A DNA stretch of 64,000 nt from Eubacterium sp. (GCA_016292095.1 JAEFAB010000040.1:54542-118541), one strand, 5' to 3'. Positions 28,110-36,828 are shown, numbered from the stretch's first letter. Notes: generated by a model not told the origin, from the letters alone. Made by a program: numbers and translations.

Positions 28110-29394
28110 GCATTATTTCGCGGTTTAACCCATCAATAATCTTTGTTTGTCGGATTTTGCCGGTCAAATCTTCCTGAGATTCTACCGCAATTTTCACATA
28201 ATCCTTGGTATGCCCCACGTAATACGCTTTTCCTTCGATTTCAACCGCTTCTTCGAAAAGAACTTCCTCTTCTTTCCCTTTCTTTTGCTGATGAAATGCT
28301 TCCGTCAACGCTCTTCCCGCTTCAATCAGATCTTCACTGCGGAGATTTTTGATTTGCTCATCCACCTGACCGGTCATCTTTGCAGCAACGGTTCCATCTC
28401 TTCTGGAATATTTGAATACATGCAATTCCGCAAACTGCACCTTCTGAATAAACGCCTTGGTTGTTTCGTAATCTTCCTGCGTCTCCTGAGGGAAGCCAAC
28501 GATTACATCCGTTGTCAGTGCCGGCTCATGGAAATATGTTCTCAGTCGTTCACAGATTTCATAGAACTCCTCAGCGGTATAGTGGCGGTTCATTGCCTTC
28601 AGGGTCTTGTCACATCCACTTTGCATAGATAGATGGAAATGCGGACAAATCTTTTCGACCTTTGCCAGTCTCCGGGCAAACTCTTCCGTTACCACTTCCG
28701 GATCCAAAGACCCCAAACGGATTCTGGAAATTCCTTCTATGTTATCAATTGCCTCAATTACATCAATCAGAGATTGTTCTCCGTCCTGATAGCAACTGAG
28801 ATTGATTCCTGTTAGTACCACTTCCCGGAACCCTTTCTCAGAAAGACGAACCACTTCTTCTATAATATTGGAAACTTTTCTGCTTCGAATTCGTCCTCTG
28901 GCATATGGAATAATACAATAGGTACAAAAACTGTTGCATCCATCCTGAATTTTCAAATGCGCTCTGGTGTGTTCCGTTACCGTGGAAATTTCCAATTCTT
29001 CATATTCATCTGTATGATTAATATCGATGACATAGGCCTTTTCCGCCTTTTCATCAAAATAGTCCTGCAAGACGGATACAATATCTTTCTTTTTATTATT
29101 TCCCACAATCAGGTCAATTGATGCATCCTCTGCAATTTTTTCCGTTGCCGTCTGTGCGTAACATCCTGTAGCTACAACGACTGCGTCTGGATTCAGTTTT
29201 CTTGCCCGGTGAAGCATCTGTCTTGATTTTCTGTCGGCAATGTTTGTTACGGAGCAGGTATTTACAATATAGACATCTGCTTTTTCAGAGAACGGAACGA
29301 TTTCGTACCCCGCTTCTGCAAGCAACTGTGTCATTGCTTCTGTCTCATATGCGTTAACTTTACATCCCAGATTATGCAGTGCTGCTTTTCTCAT
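28096..29394 (-). CDS. mtaB: tRNA (N6-L-threonylcarbamoyladenosine-37-C2)-methylthiotransferase
   Basis: Radical-SAM methylthiotransferase adding a methylthio group to t6A37. N-terminal UPF0004 domain with cysteines in HNLGCKVNAYETEAM, VNTCSVTN and TGCYAQ (second iron-sulfur cluster); radical SAM CNSFCTYCIIPYARGR near residue 148; C-terminal TRAM domain. 432 residues from the ATG at 29394, chosen for AAGGAGAGTTTA before it. Confidence 0.95.
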   Translation of the reverse strand: MRKAALHNLGCKVNAYETEAMTQLLAEAGYEIVPFSEKADVYIVNTCSVTNIADRKSRQMLHRARKLNPDAVVVATGCYAQTATEKIAEDASIDLIVGNNKKKDIVSVLQDYFDEKAEKAYVIDINHTDEYEELEISTVTEHTRAHLKIQDGCNSFCTYCIIPYARGRIRSRKVSNIIEEVVRLSEKGFREVVLTGINLSCYQDGEQSLIDVIEAIDNIEGISRIRLGSLDPEVVTEEFARRLAKVEKICPHFHLSMQSGCDKTLKAMNRHYTAEEFYEICERLRTYFHEPALTTDVIVGFPQETQEDYETTKAFIQKVQFAELHVFKYSRRDGTVAAKMTGQVDEQIKNLRSEDLIEAGRALTEAFHQQKKGKEEEVLFEEAVEIEGKAYYVGHTKDYVKIAVESQEDLTGKIRQTKIIDGLNREIMLATL

Positions 29395-29435
29395 TAAACT
29401 CTCCTTATGTTTTTCCAAATTTTACTGTTCTTACC

Positions 29436-29464
29436 TTGAAGAAACCTCTTTTCCGTGCTATCAT
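29436..29464 (+). promoter_or_regulatory. Promoter of the HPr-like gene
   Basis: TTGAAG (29436-29441), 17-base spacer, TATCAT (29459-29464), giving a leader of about 25 bases. Confidence 0.7.
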
Positions 29465-29496
29465 TATACCATCAAGAAAAGAGAGGTGTTGACAGA

Positions 29497-29727
29497 ATGA
29501 AAACAGTTACAATTAATTTAAGTTCCATTGACAAAGTAAAGTCATTCGTTAATGACATTACAAAATTTGACAGTGATTTCGATTTAGTTTCAGGACGTTA
29601 TGTAATCGATGCAAAATCTATTATGGGTATCTTCAGCTTAGATCTTTCTAAGCCAATCGACTTAAACATCCATGGTGAAAAAGAACTCGATTCGATTCTT
29701 GAAGTATTAAAGAAATACGAAGTATAA
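29497..29727 (+). CDS. HPr-like protein without the phospho-histidine
   Basis: 76 residues. The second half has the HPr serine-site motif: GRYVIDAKSIMGIFSLDL, with Ser41 at the place of HPr Ser46, and the C-terminal helix fits the fold (length is 10 short of HPr). The first half has LSSIDKVKSFVND where HPr has the His15 loop; there is no His there (the only His is residue 59). So it cannot carry PTS phosphate in the usual way but may be seen by HPr kinase, as with Crh of Bacillus. Start at 29497 (GAGAGGTG upstream) rather than 29455. Monocistronic, with a strong terminator. Confidence 0.82.
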   Translation: MKTVTINLSSIDKVKSFVNDITKFDSDFDLVSGRYVIDAKSIMGIFSLDLSKPIDLNIHGEKELDSILEVLKKYEV

Positions 29728-29739
29728 TCACTATAAACA

Positions 29740-29770
29740 AAAACCACTGCTATCTGGGCAGTGGTTTTTT
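29740..29770 (+). terminator. Terminator of the HPr-like gene
   Basis: 11-bp stem AAAACCACTGC (29740-29750) with GCAGTGGTTTT (29758-29768), loop of seven, then T run. Confidence 0.9.
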
Positions 29771-29773
29771 TAT

Positions 29774-30952
29774 TTACCCAATTTCAATAATTTCAACAGA
29801 GTCAATGGCTTCCTTCATCATCTCGTCAATCTTTTCTGCAAGATGTGTTTCGGAACCTTTAATTACATTAATATTCGGCTTTGTAACCGGATGTTTTGCA
29901 ACAAAGGTTGTACAACAGTCTTCGTACGGCAAAATAGATGTTTCATATGTGTTAATCTTTAATGAAATATCTACAATTTCCTGCTTGTCAAAAGCAATGA
30001 CCGGTCTGAACACCGGAATCGTACAAACTTCATTGGTTGCTGCAAGACTCTGCATGGTCTGACTTGCCACCTGTCCAATGGATTCTCCTGTAATCAATGC
30101 CTGAGCATTTTCCTGTTTTGCAAAATGCTCAGCGATACGCATCATATATCTTCTCATAATAATTGTCAACTCATCATGTGGACACTGATCATAAATATAC
30201 ATCTGAATGTCCGTAAAGTTCACAACATGTAATTTCATCGGTCCGGAATATTTCGCCACCAGTTTTGCCAAATCCACAACCTTCTGTTTTGCTCTTTCTG
30301 AAGTATATGGTGGTGCATGGAAATACACGGCATCCACTACAACACCTCTCTTTGCAGTCATCCATCCTGCAACCGGGCTGTCAATTCCACCGGATAATAA
30401 CAGCATTGCCTTTCCGGCAGTTCCTACCGGCATTCCTCCCGGTCCCGGAAGAATCTTGGAATAAATATTAATATGATTTCTGATTTCCACATTCAGAATT
30501 ACATCCGGATGATGTACATCAACGCTGGTTTCCGGAAACGCATCTAAAATTCTTCCACCCAGCTCACGATTCAATTCCATGGAATCCAGTGGATAGTTCT
30601 TTCTGGCACGTCTTGCCATCACTTTGAATGTGAAATTCTTGTCTTCGTAGTTTTCCTCCACGTACTTCACAACCTGTTCTGCCAAATCTTCAAAACCGTT
30701 GTCTTCAATCTGAACCATTGGACAAACCCCTACAATACCAAATACATGCTGTAATGCATCCACTGCTTCATCGAAATCGTATTCTTCTTCCGGTGTTGCA
30801 TAAATACGTCCGTATTCTTTTGTTACAACAAATTTTCCATCTACCTTGTCCAGTGCATTCTGAGCATTGTTTACCAATGCATCTTCAAACAAAAATCTGT
30901 TTTTTCCTTTGACACCGATTTCAGCATATTTAATCAAAAATGAACTCTTCAT
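29774..30952 (-). CDS. thiI: tRNA 4-thiouridine synthase (sulfurtransferase)
   Basis: Adds sulfur to U8 of tRNA and in some bacteria supplies sulfur for thiazole. N-terminal ferredoxin-like and THUMP domains (residues about 1-165; FKVMARRARKNYP), PP-loop LLLSGGIDSPVAGWM (about residue 185), then the AANH fold with ISLKINTYETSILPYEDCC. 392 residues and no C-terminal rhodanese, the Firmicutes form, which takes sulfur straight from a NifS-type partner. That partner is the gene 9 bases upstream. Confidence 0.96.
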   Translation of the reverse strand: MKSSFLIKYAEIGVKGKNRFLFEDALVNNAQNALDKVDGKFVVTKEYGRIYATPEEEYDFDEAVDALQHVFGIVGVCPMVQIEDNGFEDLAEQVVKYVEENYEDKNFTFKVMARRARKNYPLDSMELNRELGGRILDAFPETSVDVHHPDVILNVEIRNHINIYSKILPGPGGMPVGTAGKAMLLLSGGIDSPVAGWMTAKRGVVVDAVYFHAPPYTSERAKQKVVDLAKLVAKYSGPMKLHVVNFTDIQMYIYDQCPHDELTIIMRRYMMRIAEHFAKQENAQALITGESIGQVASQTMQSLAATNEVCTIPVFRPVIAFDKQEIVDISLKINTYETSILPYEDCCTTFVAKHPVTKPNINVIKGSETHLAEKIDEMMKEAIDSVEIIEIG

Positions 30953-30961
30953 CCTTTTCTC

Positions 30962-32116
30962 CTATCTTCTTCTATATTTTCTAAGAACCGGCAGCAACAC
31001 GTTTAACTGTTCTACCGTGTAGTCAATCTCTTCTTTGGTATTCCACTCACAGAAACTGAAGCGTACCGTGGAATCCAGCAATTCCTTATCCACGCCCATT
31101 GCCTGCAATGTTGCACTGATTGTCGGCTTGTTGGAGGAACATGCACTTCCTGCGGAAATGTAAATTCCTTTGTCTTCCAAAGCGTGAAGCAACACTTCGC
31201 TTCGCACGCCTTCAAAACCGGCACTGACAATGTGCGGAGCACCTTCTGCTCCTTTTCTGCTGTTGACGGTTACCCCTTCGATTGCTTCTAAGGCATCAAT
31301 GAGATAATCCTTCAATGCAGTGACATGATTCATATGTTCTTCCAGATGATTGTAGCAGTCTTTTGCAGCCTGACCGATTCCGGCAATTCCGGGAACATTT
31401 TCCGTTCCGGAACGAAATCCCATCTGCTGACCGCCTCCGAAAATAATCGGAAGAATCTTTGTGTTCTTTTTTATATAAATAAATCCACTGCCCTTTGGTC
31501 CGTGAATCTTATGACCACTGACAGACAGCAAATCAATTTTACAGTTTTTCGGGCGAATTTCCATCTTTCCATAAGACTGAATCGCATCCACATGGAAAAT
31601 CACTTTTGGCTGAACCTTCTTAATATAATTTCCCACTTCTTCAATTGGCTGGATTGCTCCCACCTCATTGTTTACATGAATCATGGAAACAAGAATCGTA
31701 TCCTCAGTCATAGCCTCCTGAAGCGCTTCCATTTTTACGACTCCGTAACGATCCACCGGAAGGTAAACTACTTCAAAACCTTCTTCTTCCAGATACTTCA
31801 TAGTCGCCGCTACCGAAGAATGTTCCACCGCCGTTGTAATCACACGGTTTCCGTTTCTTTTGTTGGCACGGGCACTTCCGATAATTGCCATGTTATTAGA
31901 CTCTGTCCCGCCGGAAGTAAAATAGATTTCCTTCGGATCCACTTTCAATGTTTTTGCAATATTTTCCTGTGCTTCTTTGATGTACTTTTCTGCATGAACT
32001 CCAACCATATGCATGGAGGAGGGATTCCCAAAATCCTCTGTCATTACTTTCACAACCAGTTCCTGTACGGAAGGGCTTACCTTGGTTGTGGCAGAATTAT
32101 CAAAATATACTTCCAT
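30962..32116 (-). CDS. Cysteine desulfurase (NifS/IscS-like, partner of ThiI)
   Basis: PLP enzyme releasing sulfur from cysteine as a protein persulfide. VYFDNSATTKVSP, SGGTESNNMAIIG, AVEHSSV, SVSGHKIHGPKG (PLP lysine, about residue 204) and the catalytic cysteine in SAGSACSS (about residue 327). 384 residues. In Bacillus the equivalent, NifZ/YrvO class, is paired with thiI; adjacency here says its main client is ThiI rather than an iron-sulfur scaffold. Confidence 0.95.
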   Translation of the reverse strand: MEVYFDNSATTKVSPSVQELVVKVMTEDFGNPSSMHMVGVHAEKYIKEAQENIAKTLKVDPKEIYFTSGGTESNNMAIIGSARANKRNGNRVITTAVEHSSVAATMKYLEEEGFEVVYLPVDRYGVVKMEALQEAMTEDTILVSMIHVNNEVGAIQPIEEVGNYIKKVQPKVIFHVDAIQSYGKMEIRPKNCKIDLLSVSGHKIHGPKGSGFIYIKKNTKILPIIFGGGQQMGFRSGTENVPGIAGIGQAAKDCYNHLEEHMNHVTALKDYLIDALEAIEGVTVNSRKGAEGAPHIVSAGFEGVRSEVLLHALEDKGIYISAGSACSSNKPTISATLQAMGVDKELLDSTVRFSFCEWNTKEEIDYTVEQLNVLLPVLRKYRRR

Positions 32117-32130
32117 CTTTTTATCCTCTT

Positions 32131-32868
32131 CTATTCTTCATTAAGAAACATAATGGCAGACATTAAAGCCATTCCCGCTGTTTCCGTCCGAAGAATTCTT
32201 CTACCTAATGTAATTTCTTTTGCACCGGCATCTGTCGCTGCTTCTACTTCCTCCGGAGCAAAGCCTCCTTCCGGTCCGATGAACACGCCGACAGACATTC
32301 CCGGTTTAATCTCCCGAATAATCTCACGGGTGTACTCCATATTTTCTGCGTTTTCATATGGAATCAAAATCAAATCCAGGTTCTTTGCCTGCTCTAAGGC
32401 CGTTTTAAAAGAAACCGGTTCGGTCACTTTAGGAACAATTCCTCTTTTGGACTGTTTTGCCGCACTTAAGGAAATTGCATTCCAACGCTCTGTCTTTTTC
32501 CCGGCTTTCTTATCATCCAGTTTCACCACGCATCGTTTGGTACGAACAGGAACAATTTCATAAGCTCCCAGTTCCACCATTTTCTGAATAATGGTTTCCA
32601 TCTTATCCGATTTCGGCAAGGCCTGAAACAACGTCACCTGCACAGACAGTTCTCGTTCCGGTCCATTTACATCTTCAATTTTTGCTATCACTTCTTCATC
32701 AGACAGTTCTGAAATACTACAGGTATATTCCCTGTCCTGTCCATCACTAATGAGTACGGTTTCGCCAACTCTCATTCGCAGTACATTCTTAATATGGTTC
32801 ACATCCGCACCGGTAATGGAAATGTTCTCTTCTCCAATCTGACTGCTTTCCACAAAAAATCTATACAT
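32131..32868 (-). CDS. rsmE: 16S rRNA (uracil1498-N3)-methyltransferase
   Basis: SPOUT-fold methyltransferase. MYRFFVESSQIGEENISI start, VLRMRVGE, then the SAM-binding knot GVFIGPEGGFAPEEVEAA and ITLGRRILRTETAG. 245 residues. ATG at 32868 chosen (AGAAGGAAAAGT before it); the frame is open upstream into prmA. Follows prmA closely, the usual Firmicutes order. Confidence 0.96.
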   Translation of the reverse strand: MYRFFVESSQIGEENISITGADVNHIKNVLRMRVGETVLISDGQDREYTCSISELSDEEVIAKIEDVNGPERELSVQVTLFQALPKSDKMETIIQKMVELGAYEIVPVRTKRCVVKLDDKKAGKKTERWNAISLSAAKQSKRGIVPKVTEPVSFKTALEQAKNLDLILIPYENAENMEYTREIIREIKPGMSVGVFIGPEGGFAPEEVEAATDAGAKEITLGRRILRTETAGMALMSAIMFLNEE

Positions 32869-32879
32869 TACTTTTCCTT

Positions 32880-33836
32880 CTATTTCTTTACCGCCATAAT
32901 AGCACGCCAATCTCCCTGCTTTTCAATGGCAGAAAGGGTTAGTCCCTGATTGTCCTCAATTGCCCGGACAACATCATCTTCTTTCATATATATAATTCCG
33001 GATGAAATAAAGATTCCGCCCGGTTTTAAAAAGCGGTCTACAATTCCTGCAATTGGAATAATAACGTCTGCCAGAATATTTGCTACAACCACGTCAAACT
33101 GCTTTTCTTCAAAATGCTTCTGCATTTCTTCATCTTCCAACACATTGCCGTCCATCATTTCCACATCCTCTGTTGGAATATGATTCACTTCAAAATTCTC
33201 TTTGGAAGCTACCATCGCTGCAGGATCAATGTCGGTCATGGATACTGCACCGGCACCTAATTTCTTTGCCACAATAGAAAGAATTCCGCTACCGCATCCT
33301 AAATCCAAAACCGTATCTCCGGCTTTCATATATTTAATCAATTGCTTAATACAAAGCTGAGTCGTATCATGTTTCCCTGTCCCAAAGGCAGTTCCCGGAT
33401 CAATTTCAATCATCTGCATATCCTTATGTGCTTCATCCGGTTCTTCCCAGGTCGGTTTAATAAAGAAGTTATCCACCGTAAAGGATTTAAAATACTGCTT
33501 CCAGTTATTTACCCAATCCACATCTTCCGTGATACTCTTTTCGATACTTCCTTCTCCCACATCCAAGAATGAGTTTGCTTCCTTCAGTTTTTCTCTTAAC
33601 TGCTCCAACAACTCTTGTGCATCTTCATTTTCTTCCGTATAAAAATTAATGTATGCAGTTCCGTCGTCTTCCGGCAAATCTGCAAGATAGTCAATAAACT
33701 GTATTTTCTTTTCTTCCTCGGACAGTTGAACGTTATCTTCTACTTCCATTCCACTAATCCCTAATTCAATCAATAAGCCACAAACAAAATCCGTTGCCTG
33801 TGTTGTTGTCTTTAATCGGTATTTATTCCACTTCAT
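32880..33836 (-). CDS. prmA: Ribosomal protein L11 methyltransferase
   Basis: Trimethylates L11. N-terminal substrate domain, linker, then class I methyltransferase: MIEIDPGTAFGTGKHDTT, VLDLGCGSGILSIVAKKLG, TDIDPAAM and VANILADVIIP (the NIL motif). 318 residues. It starts the minus-strand run prmA-rsmE-nifS-thiI. Confidence 0.96.
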   Translation of the reverse strand: MKWNKYRLKTTTQATDFVCGLLIELGISGMEVEDNVQLSEEEKKIQFIDYLADLPEDDGTAYINFYTEENEDAQELLEQLREKLKEANSFLDVGEGSIEKSITEDVDWVNNWKQYFKSFTVDNFFIKPTWEEPDEAHKDMQMIEIDPGTAFGTGKHDTTQLCIKQLIKYMKAGDTVLDLGCGSGILSIVAKKLGAGAVSMTDIDPAAMVASKENFEVNHIPTEDVEMMDGNVLEDEEMQKHFEEKQFDVVVANILADVIIPIAGIVDRFLKPGGIFISSGIIYMKEDDVVRAIEDNQGLTLSAIEKQGDWRAIMAVKK

Positions 33837-33872
33837 AGTTTATTCCTTTTCATAATTGCATATCAATTTACA

Positions 33873-33902
33873 ATCATAGCATATTCACGGTTTGTTTTGC
33901 AA
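33873..33902 (-). promoter_or_regulatory. Promoter of prmA, -35 inside the repeat array
   Basis: On the minus strand TTGCAA (33897-33902), 18-base spacer, TATGAT (33873-33878). The -35 coincides with the TTTTGCAAC core of the first 40-base repeat. Confidence 0.6.
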
Positions 33903-34010
33903 CATCCCAATCGCTTCGCGACCTCTCCCTTTGTTTTTGCAACTCATCAATCGCTCCGCGATTATTTTCAGTTGTTTTTGCAACTCATCAATCGCTTCGC
34001 GATTGATGCT

Positions 34011-34057
34011 GCCATACAGTGTCGGGAAATGCTCTGCATTTTCCGACACTGTATGGC
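34011..34057. repeat. 22-bp-stem hairpin
   Basis: Arms 34011-34032 and 34036-34057, three-base loop TCT; 21 Watson-Crick pairs and one G-T. No T run follows on either strand, so it is not a standard terminator. Confidence 0.9.
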
Positions 34058-34061
34058 AGTC

Positions 34062-34125
34062 GGCACATAAAAAGAACGAGAATTTTTTCCATAAATGCAA
34101 AAAATTCTCGTTCTTTTTATGTGCC
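34062..34125. repeat. 27-bp perfect hairpin
   Basis: Arms 34062-34088 and 34099-34125 are perfectly complementary, loop of ten bases. The arms contain GAACGAGAATTTTTT and its complement. Long perfect stems like this are rare outside mobile element ends and structured RNAs. Confidence 0.9.
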
Positions 34126-34310
34126 TCGTTGCAAAAACAAAAGCCATCCCATATCTGGAATGCCTTTCTACCAACACGTCGTAGCGGACAACGCTATAGC
34201 TGCCTTACATCCTCATGCACTTTCAAAACGAATTACTTGGTACTTTTAATATATCACTTAATTTTGGCAGTGTCAAACTTCTGCTTTGATTCTTTTGTTA
34301 TCTTTTTTAA

Positions 34311-34338
34311 AATGCCGCCAACTTTTGTTGACGGCATT
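34311..34338 (-). terminator. Probable terminator of the glycosylation cluster
   Basis: AATGCCG-CCAAC paired with GTTG-ACGGCATT (one mismatch each side) four bases after the oligosaccharyltransferase stop, followed on the minus strand by only TTTT. Weak T tract. Confidence 0.5.
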
Positions 34339-34341
34339 CTT

Positions 34342-36828
34342 TTACTTGATTTGGTATACTCCTGCAGAACCAAGATAAGTTCTTAGTCCCGGACAGCATA
34401 TTCTATGTTGTATCATACTGTGGTCACCAAAGATATCGTTTGATATTTCTGTGGTAAATACTTTCTCGTAGGTTTTCTGTTCTGCCGCATCTGTGTAGAA
34501 CAACCTGAACATCACACTGTCGCAGAAATCCGAGTTACAGCAAATGGATGAATAGGAATCATTTTCTTTAAAAACAACAATGGCGCTTTTCGCATTTTTT
34601 GCTTTTTTATCCTTTACAACCTTTCCGTTTTCAATCAGAATATATCGGTCCATACGGATTTCCTTATCATCCCTACTGTAAACATGAGGCGTTACTATTC
34701 CTTCACTGTCAATGGCATAGGCCACTTTACCAATGTTTGTTCCGTTCCCCATCACATTTACCGGAGCTGTTTCCCCTGCTTCCACATGACGGGATATTGT
34801 TGAAGTCACGTAATAGTATCCCTCACTATTTCCTTTGAAATCCCAGGTTCCATAATATGCGATCACTTGCATTTTCGCAAACATATCCTGAGTTATAGCC
34901 AAATAAATTGGTTTTCCATCAGAAGGATGTGTCTTACTTACGACTTCCTCAGCTCGTTCTTTTGGAATATTGTACTGGTCTATCAGAATCCTTTTTGCTT
35001 CTTCTTTGGAAACCGGAAGTATTTTTCCTAATGCTTCACATTCTTTTTCCGGATTATTGATGACTTCCGTCAAAATACTTTGTGCTGTCAATCCACCATT
35101 TCCAAGCATACGGAAAATTCCAGCAGACAATTTATAATCTGATGTTAACAAGCCGCGGCCCAACCAATAGAAATACTGTCCATCAAACACACCACCATGG
35201 CCAATGGTTGCTCGTTCTCCATAGCATTGATAAAAATAACCATAATCCCACCAGCTTGCAATCAACGCATCTTTCGGTGTGTTCTTTTTTATCCAATCGG
35301 CCGTATCATAATAAATGGAAGTAATTCCCGGCTGGTAAGATTTGCTTAATTTATACGCCCCATTTACCGGTGTAACAATCAATGCTCCTGCCAGAAGAAA
35401 TATCAGTATCCCTTTGTACTTGTTTCTTCCAATTCCGGCACATAAAAGAATGACTACAAAAGAACTTACTCCCAGAATCAATTCTGAAGACAGAAAAGTT
35501 CCCACCACAACAATCAAACACATTCCATAAATGATTATAGAAGAAACAAAATTTAGTTCATTCTTTCGAATGTAATTGACAAGGTATCCCAAACCAAATC
35601 CCACTAAGACTGATAATGGCATTAAGATATATTCCAAAAATCTTCTTCCCTGAAACAACATGACAACCGTTGCAATAAGCCATGGAATAAAAATCATTGC
35701 CTGTAGTCCCATAGTGCGAAACTTTTCTTCTTCTGTCTTGCGATTTCTAAAACAAATTATGATCAGAACTATAGCGGTAAATAGTCCAAGAAGAATTACC
35801 GCCGCTCCTCCTAACATATTTATGTTTGTTCCAACCGTTGTATCAAAAATCTGTTCTATCTCAGTGGACACCCAAGACAGTTTTAACAGTTCTCCAATGT
35901 ATTTTGAAGCAGAGGGATACCCCTCCGCACCATTTCCTATTCCATCGGAAGTGGATATGAATAGATTAAGCAATCCCTGGACAAATCTTTTCCCGTCTAT
36001 AATCAAACTGAATAATGTGTTTACCAATAACTGTATTAAAATGACCGGTCGAATTCCTTTCGGGAATACGCCTTTAAAAATCAGTGTACCGAAAAGTGTT
36101 GCACATGCAACACCAAGAAATAAAATATAGTAAACATTATAAGAAGTCCAAGAAAAGCAAATCATCGCATAGGACAAACAGGAGACAGCACTCCAAAGTA
36201 CTCGCCCTTTTCGATTTTCTTCTTCCAAACTTTTATAGAAAGAAAATATCATTGCAAGTGGTAATAAGATGAGAATTCCATCTGTATCACAATGTCCCCA
36301 GTTTGTATTTGCAAGTACCGGAGTTCCACAGGAAAGTAGCACCGCTGCCACCACGCCACCAAACCGATTCGTCCGATTCTTGACAAAAAGGTATAGGATC
36401 ACTGATGAAACCCCTATGAGAAATGACACATATATCGTACCAATCAAAAGTAAATCAGTTATTCCAAAAATTCCAAACACTTTTGCAAAAAATGCTCCGA
36501 TGATTGGGAAAAGATTTCTTGTCCACGACTCATCTCTTTGTTTGCTTAATGTAATCATTTTAGAATCAGCACCGGCCTTACTTAATGGCTGTGGAGCATT
36601 TTTCCCCTCTGCAAAATCCTGTATTCTTCTTGCATAATAATAAGAGTCTCCCGGGTCATTGGTATAGGGAACATAATTTGCATCCGCAAATACCTTATTA
36701 TAACTTTGGGAATAGTCTTTCAATACAAGAGGACTAAATCGAATTCCAAAGGTTAATAACAGGATTAATACAATCCACAGGATATCCATTTTATATTTTT
36801 TGATGTTCAACATTTTCTTTTCTTTCAT
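34342..36828 (-). CDS. STT3/AglB/PglB-type oligosaccharyltransferase
   Basis: Predicted catalytic subunit transferring a lipid-linked glycan to Asn of N-X-S/T sequons outside the membrane. 828 residues: about 12 membrane segments to residue 490, then a soluble outer domain. Family marks seen: first acidic motif NDPGDSYYY (Asp58, Asp61) in the first outer loop, second NWGHCDTDG (181-183), a possible SVSE/TIXE-type glutamate in WVSTEIEQ (about 320), and the hallmark WWDYG (about 525) in LIASWWDYGYF. DMFAKMQVIAYYGTWDF (about 645-660) resembles, from memory, the DK/MI region of euryarchaeal AglB. All known STT3-family enzymes with these motifs are oligosaccharyltransferases; that it acts on protein here is inferred. 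Last gene of the cluster, 15 bases after a glycosyltransferase. Confidence 0.9.
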   Translation of the reverse strand: MKEKKMLNIKKYKMDILWIVLILLLTFGIRFSPLVLKDYSQSYNKVFADANYVPYTNDPGDSYYYARRIQDFAEGKNAPQPLSKAGADSKMITLSKQRDESWTRNLFPIIGAFFAKVFGIFGITDLLLIGTIYVSFLIGVSSVILYLFVKNRTNRFGGVVAAVLLSCGTPVLANTNWGHCDTDGILILLPLAMIFSFYKSLEEENRKGRVLWSAVSCLSYAMICFSWTSYNVYYILFLGVACATLFGTLIFKGVFPKGIRPVILIQLLVNTLFSLIIDGKRFVQGLLNLFISTSDGIGNGAEGYPSASKYIGELLKLSWVSTEIEQIFDTTVGTNINMLGGAAVILLGLFTAIVLIIICFRNRKTEEEKFRTMGLQAMIFIPWLIATVVMLFQGRRFLEYILMPLSVLVGFGLGYLVNYIRKNELNFVSSIIIYGMCLIVVVGTFLSSELILGVSSFVVILLCAGIGRNKYKGILIFLLAGALIVTPVNGAYKLSKSYQPGITSIYYDTADWIKKNTPKDALIASWWDYGYFYQCYGERATIGHGGVFDGQYFYWLGRGLLTSDYKLSAGIFRMLGNGGLTAQSILTEVINNPEKECEALGKILPVSKEEAKRILIDQYNIPKERAEEVVSKTHPSDGKPIYLAITQDMFAKMQVIAYYGTWDFKGNSEGYYYVTSTISRHVEAGETAPVNVMGNGTNIGKVAYAIDSEGIVTPHVYSRDDKEIRMDRYILIENGKVVKDKKAKNAKSAIVVFKENDSYSSICCNSDFCDSVMFRLFYTDAAEQKTYEKVFTTEISNDIFGDHSMIQHRICCPGLRTYLGSAGVYQIK

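Larger units (their letters stand above)
33895..34138. repeat. Nested repeat and hairpin array in a 505-base gene-free gap
   Basis: The gap 33837-34341 has no convincing gene. It holds three direct repeats of about 40 bases, each TTTTGCAAC followed by a small hairpin: 33895-33922, 33935-33968 and 33976-34008. The hairpins have the apex GCTTCGC (GCGAAGC on the minus strand) in copies 1 and 3 and GCTCCGC in copy 2; copy 3 is a perfect 10-bp stem (33986-33995 with 33999-34008). Two large hairpins follow, and an inverted copy of the core (GTTGCAAAAAC, 34128-34138) closes the unit. Nothing of note was seen in 34139-34310. Confidence 0.85.

Noticed and set aside
31325-32563. Long open frame (412 codons) on the plus strand
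   Set aside because: Antisense to the cysteine desulfurase and rsmE, both with clear motifs; Cys/His/Phe-rich nonsense composition.
33895-34008. CRISPR-like spacing of three 40-base repeats
   Set aside because: The repeats follow each other directly with only a few unrelated bases, copies differ, and no cas gene is present; they are hairpin repeats and not repeat-spacer units.
33986-34008. Canonical UUCG tetraloop in the small hairpins
   Set aside because: The closing pair needed (C-UUCG-G) is not formed; the apex is a three-base loop TTC closed by C-G, read on the other strand as the GCGAAGC mini-hairpin.
33885-34177. Short minus-strand frames through the hairpin array
   Set aside because: They translate the repeats and the palindromes, have no RBS at the right place and stop in all copies; the signal is the DNA repeat.
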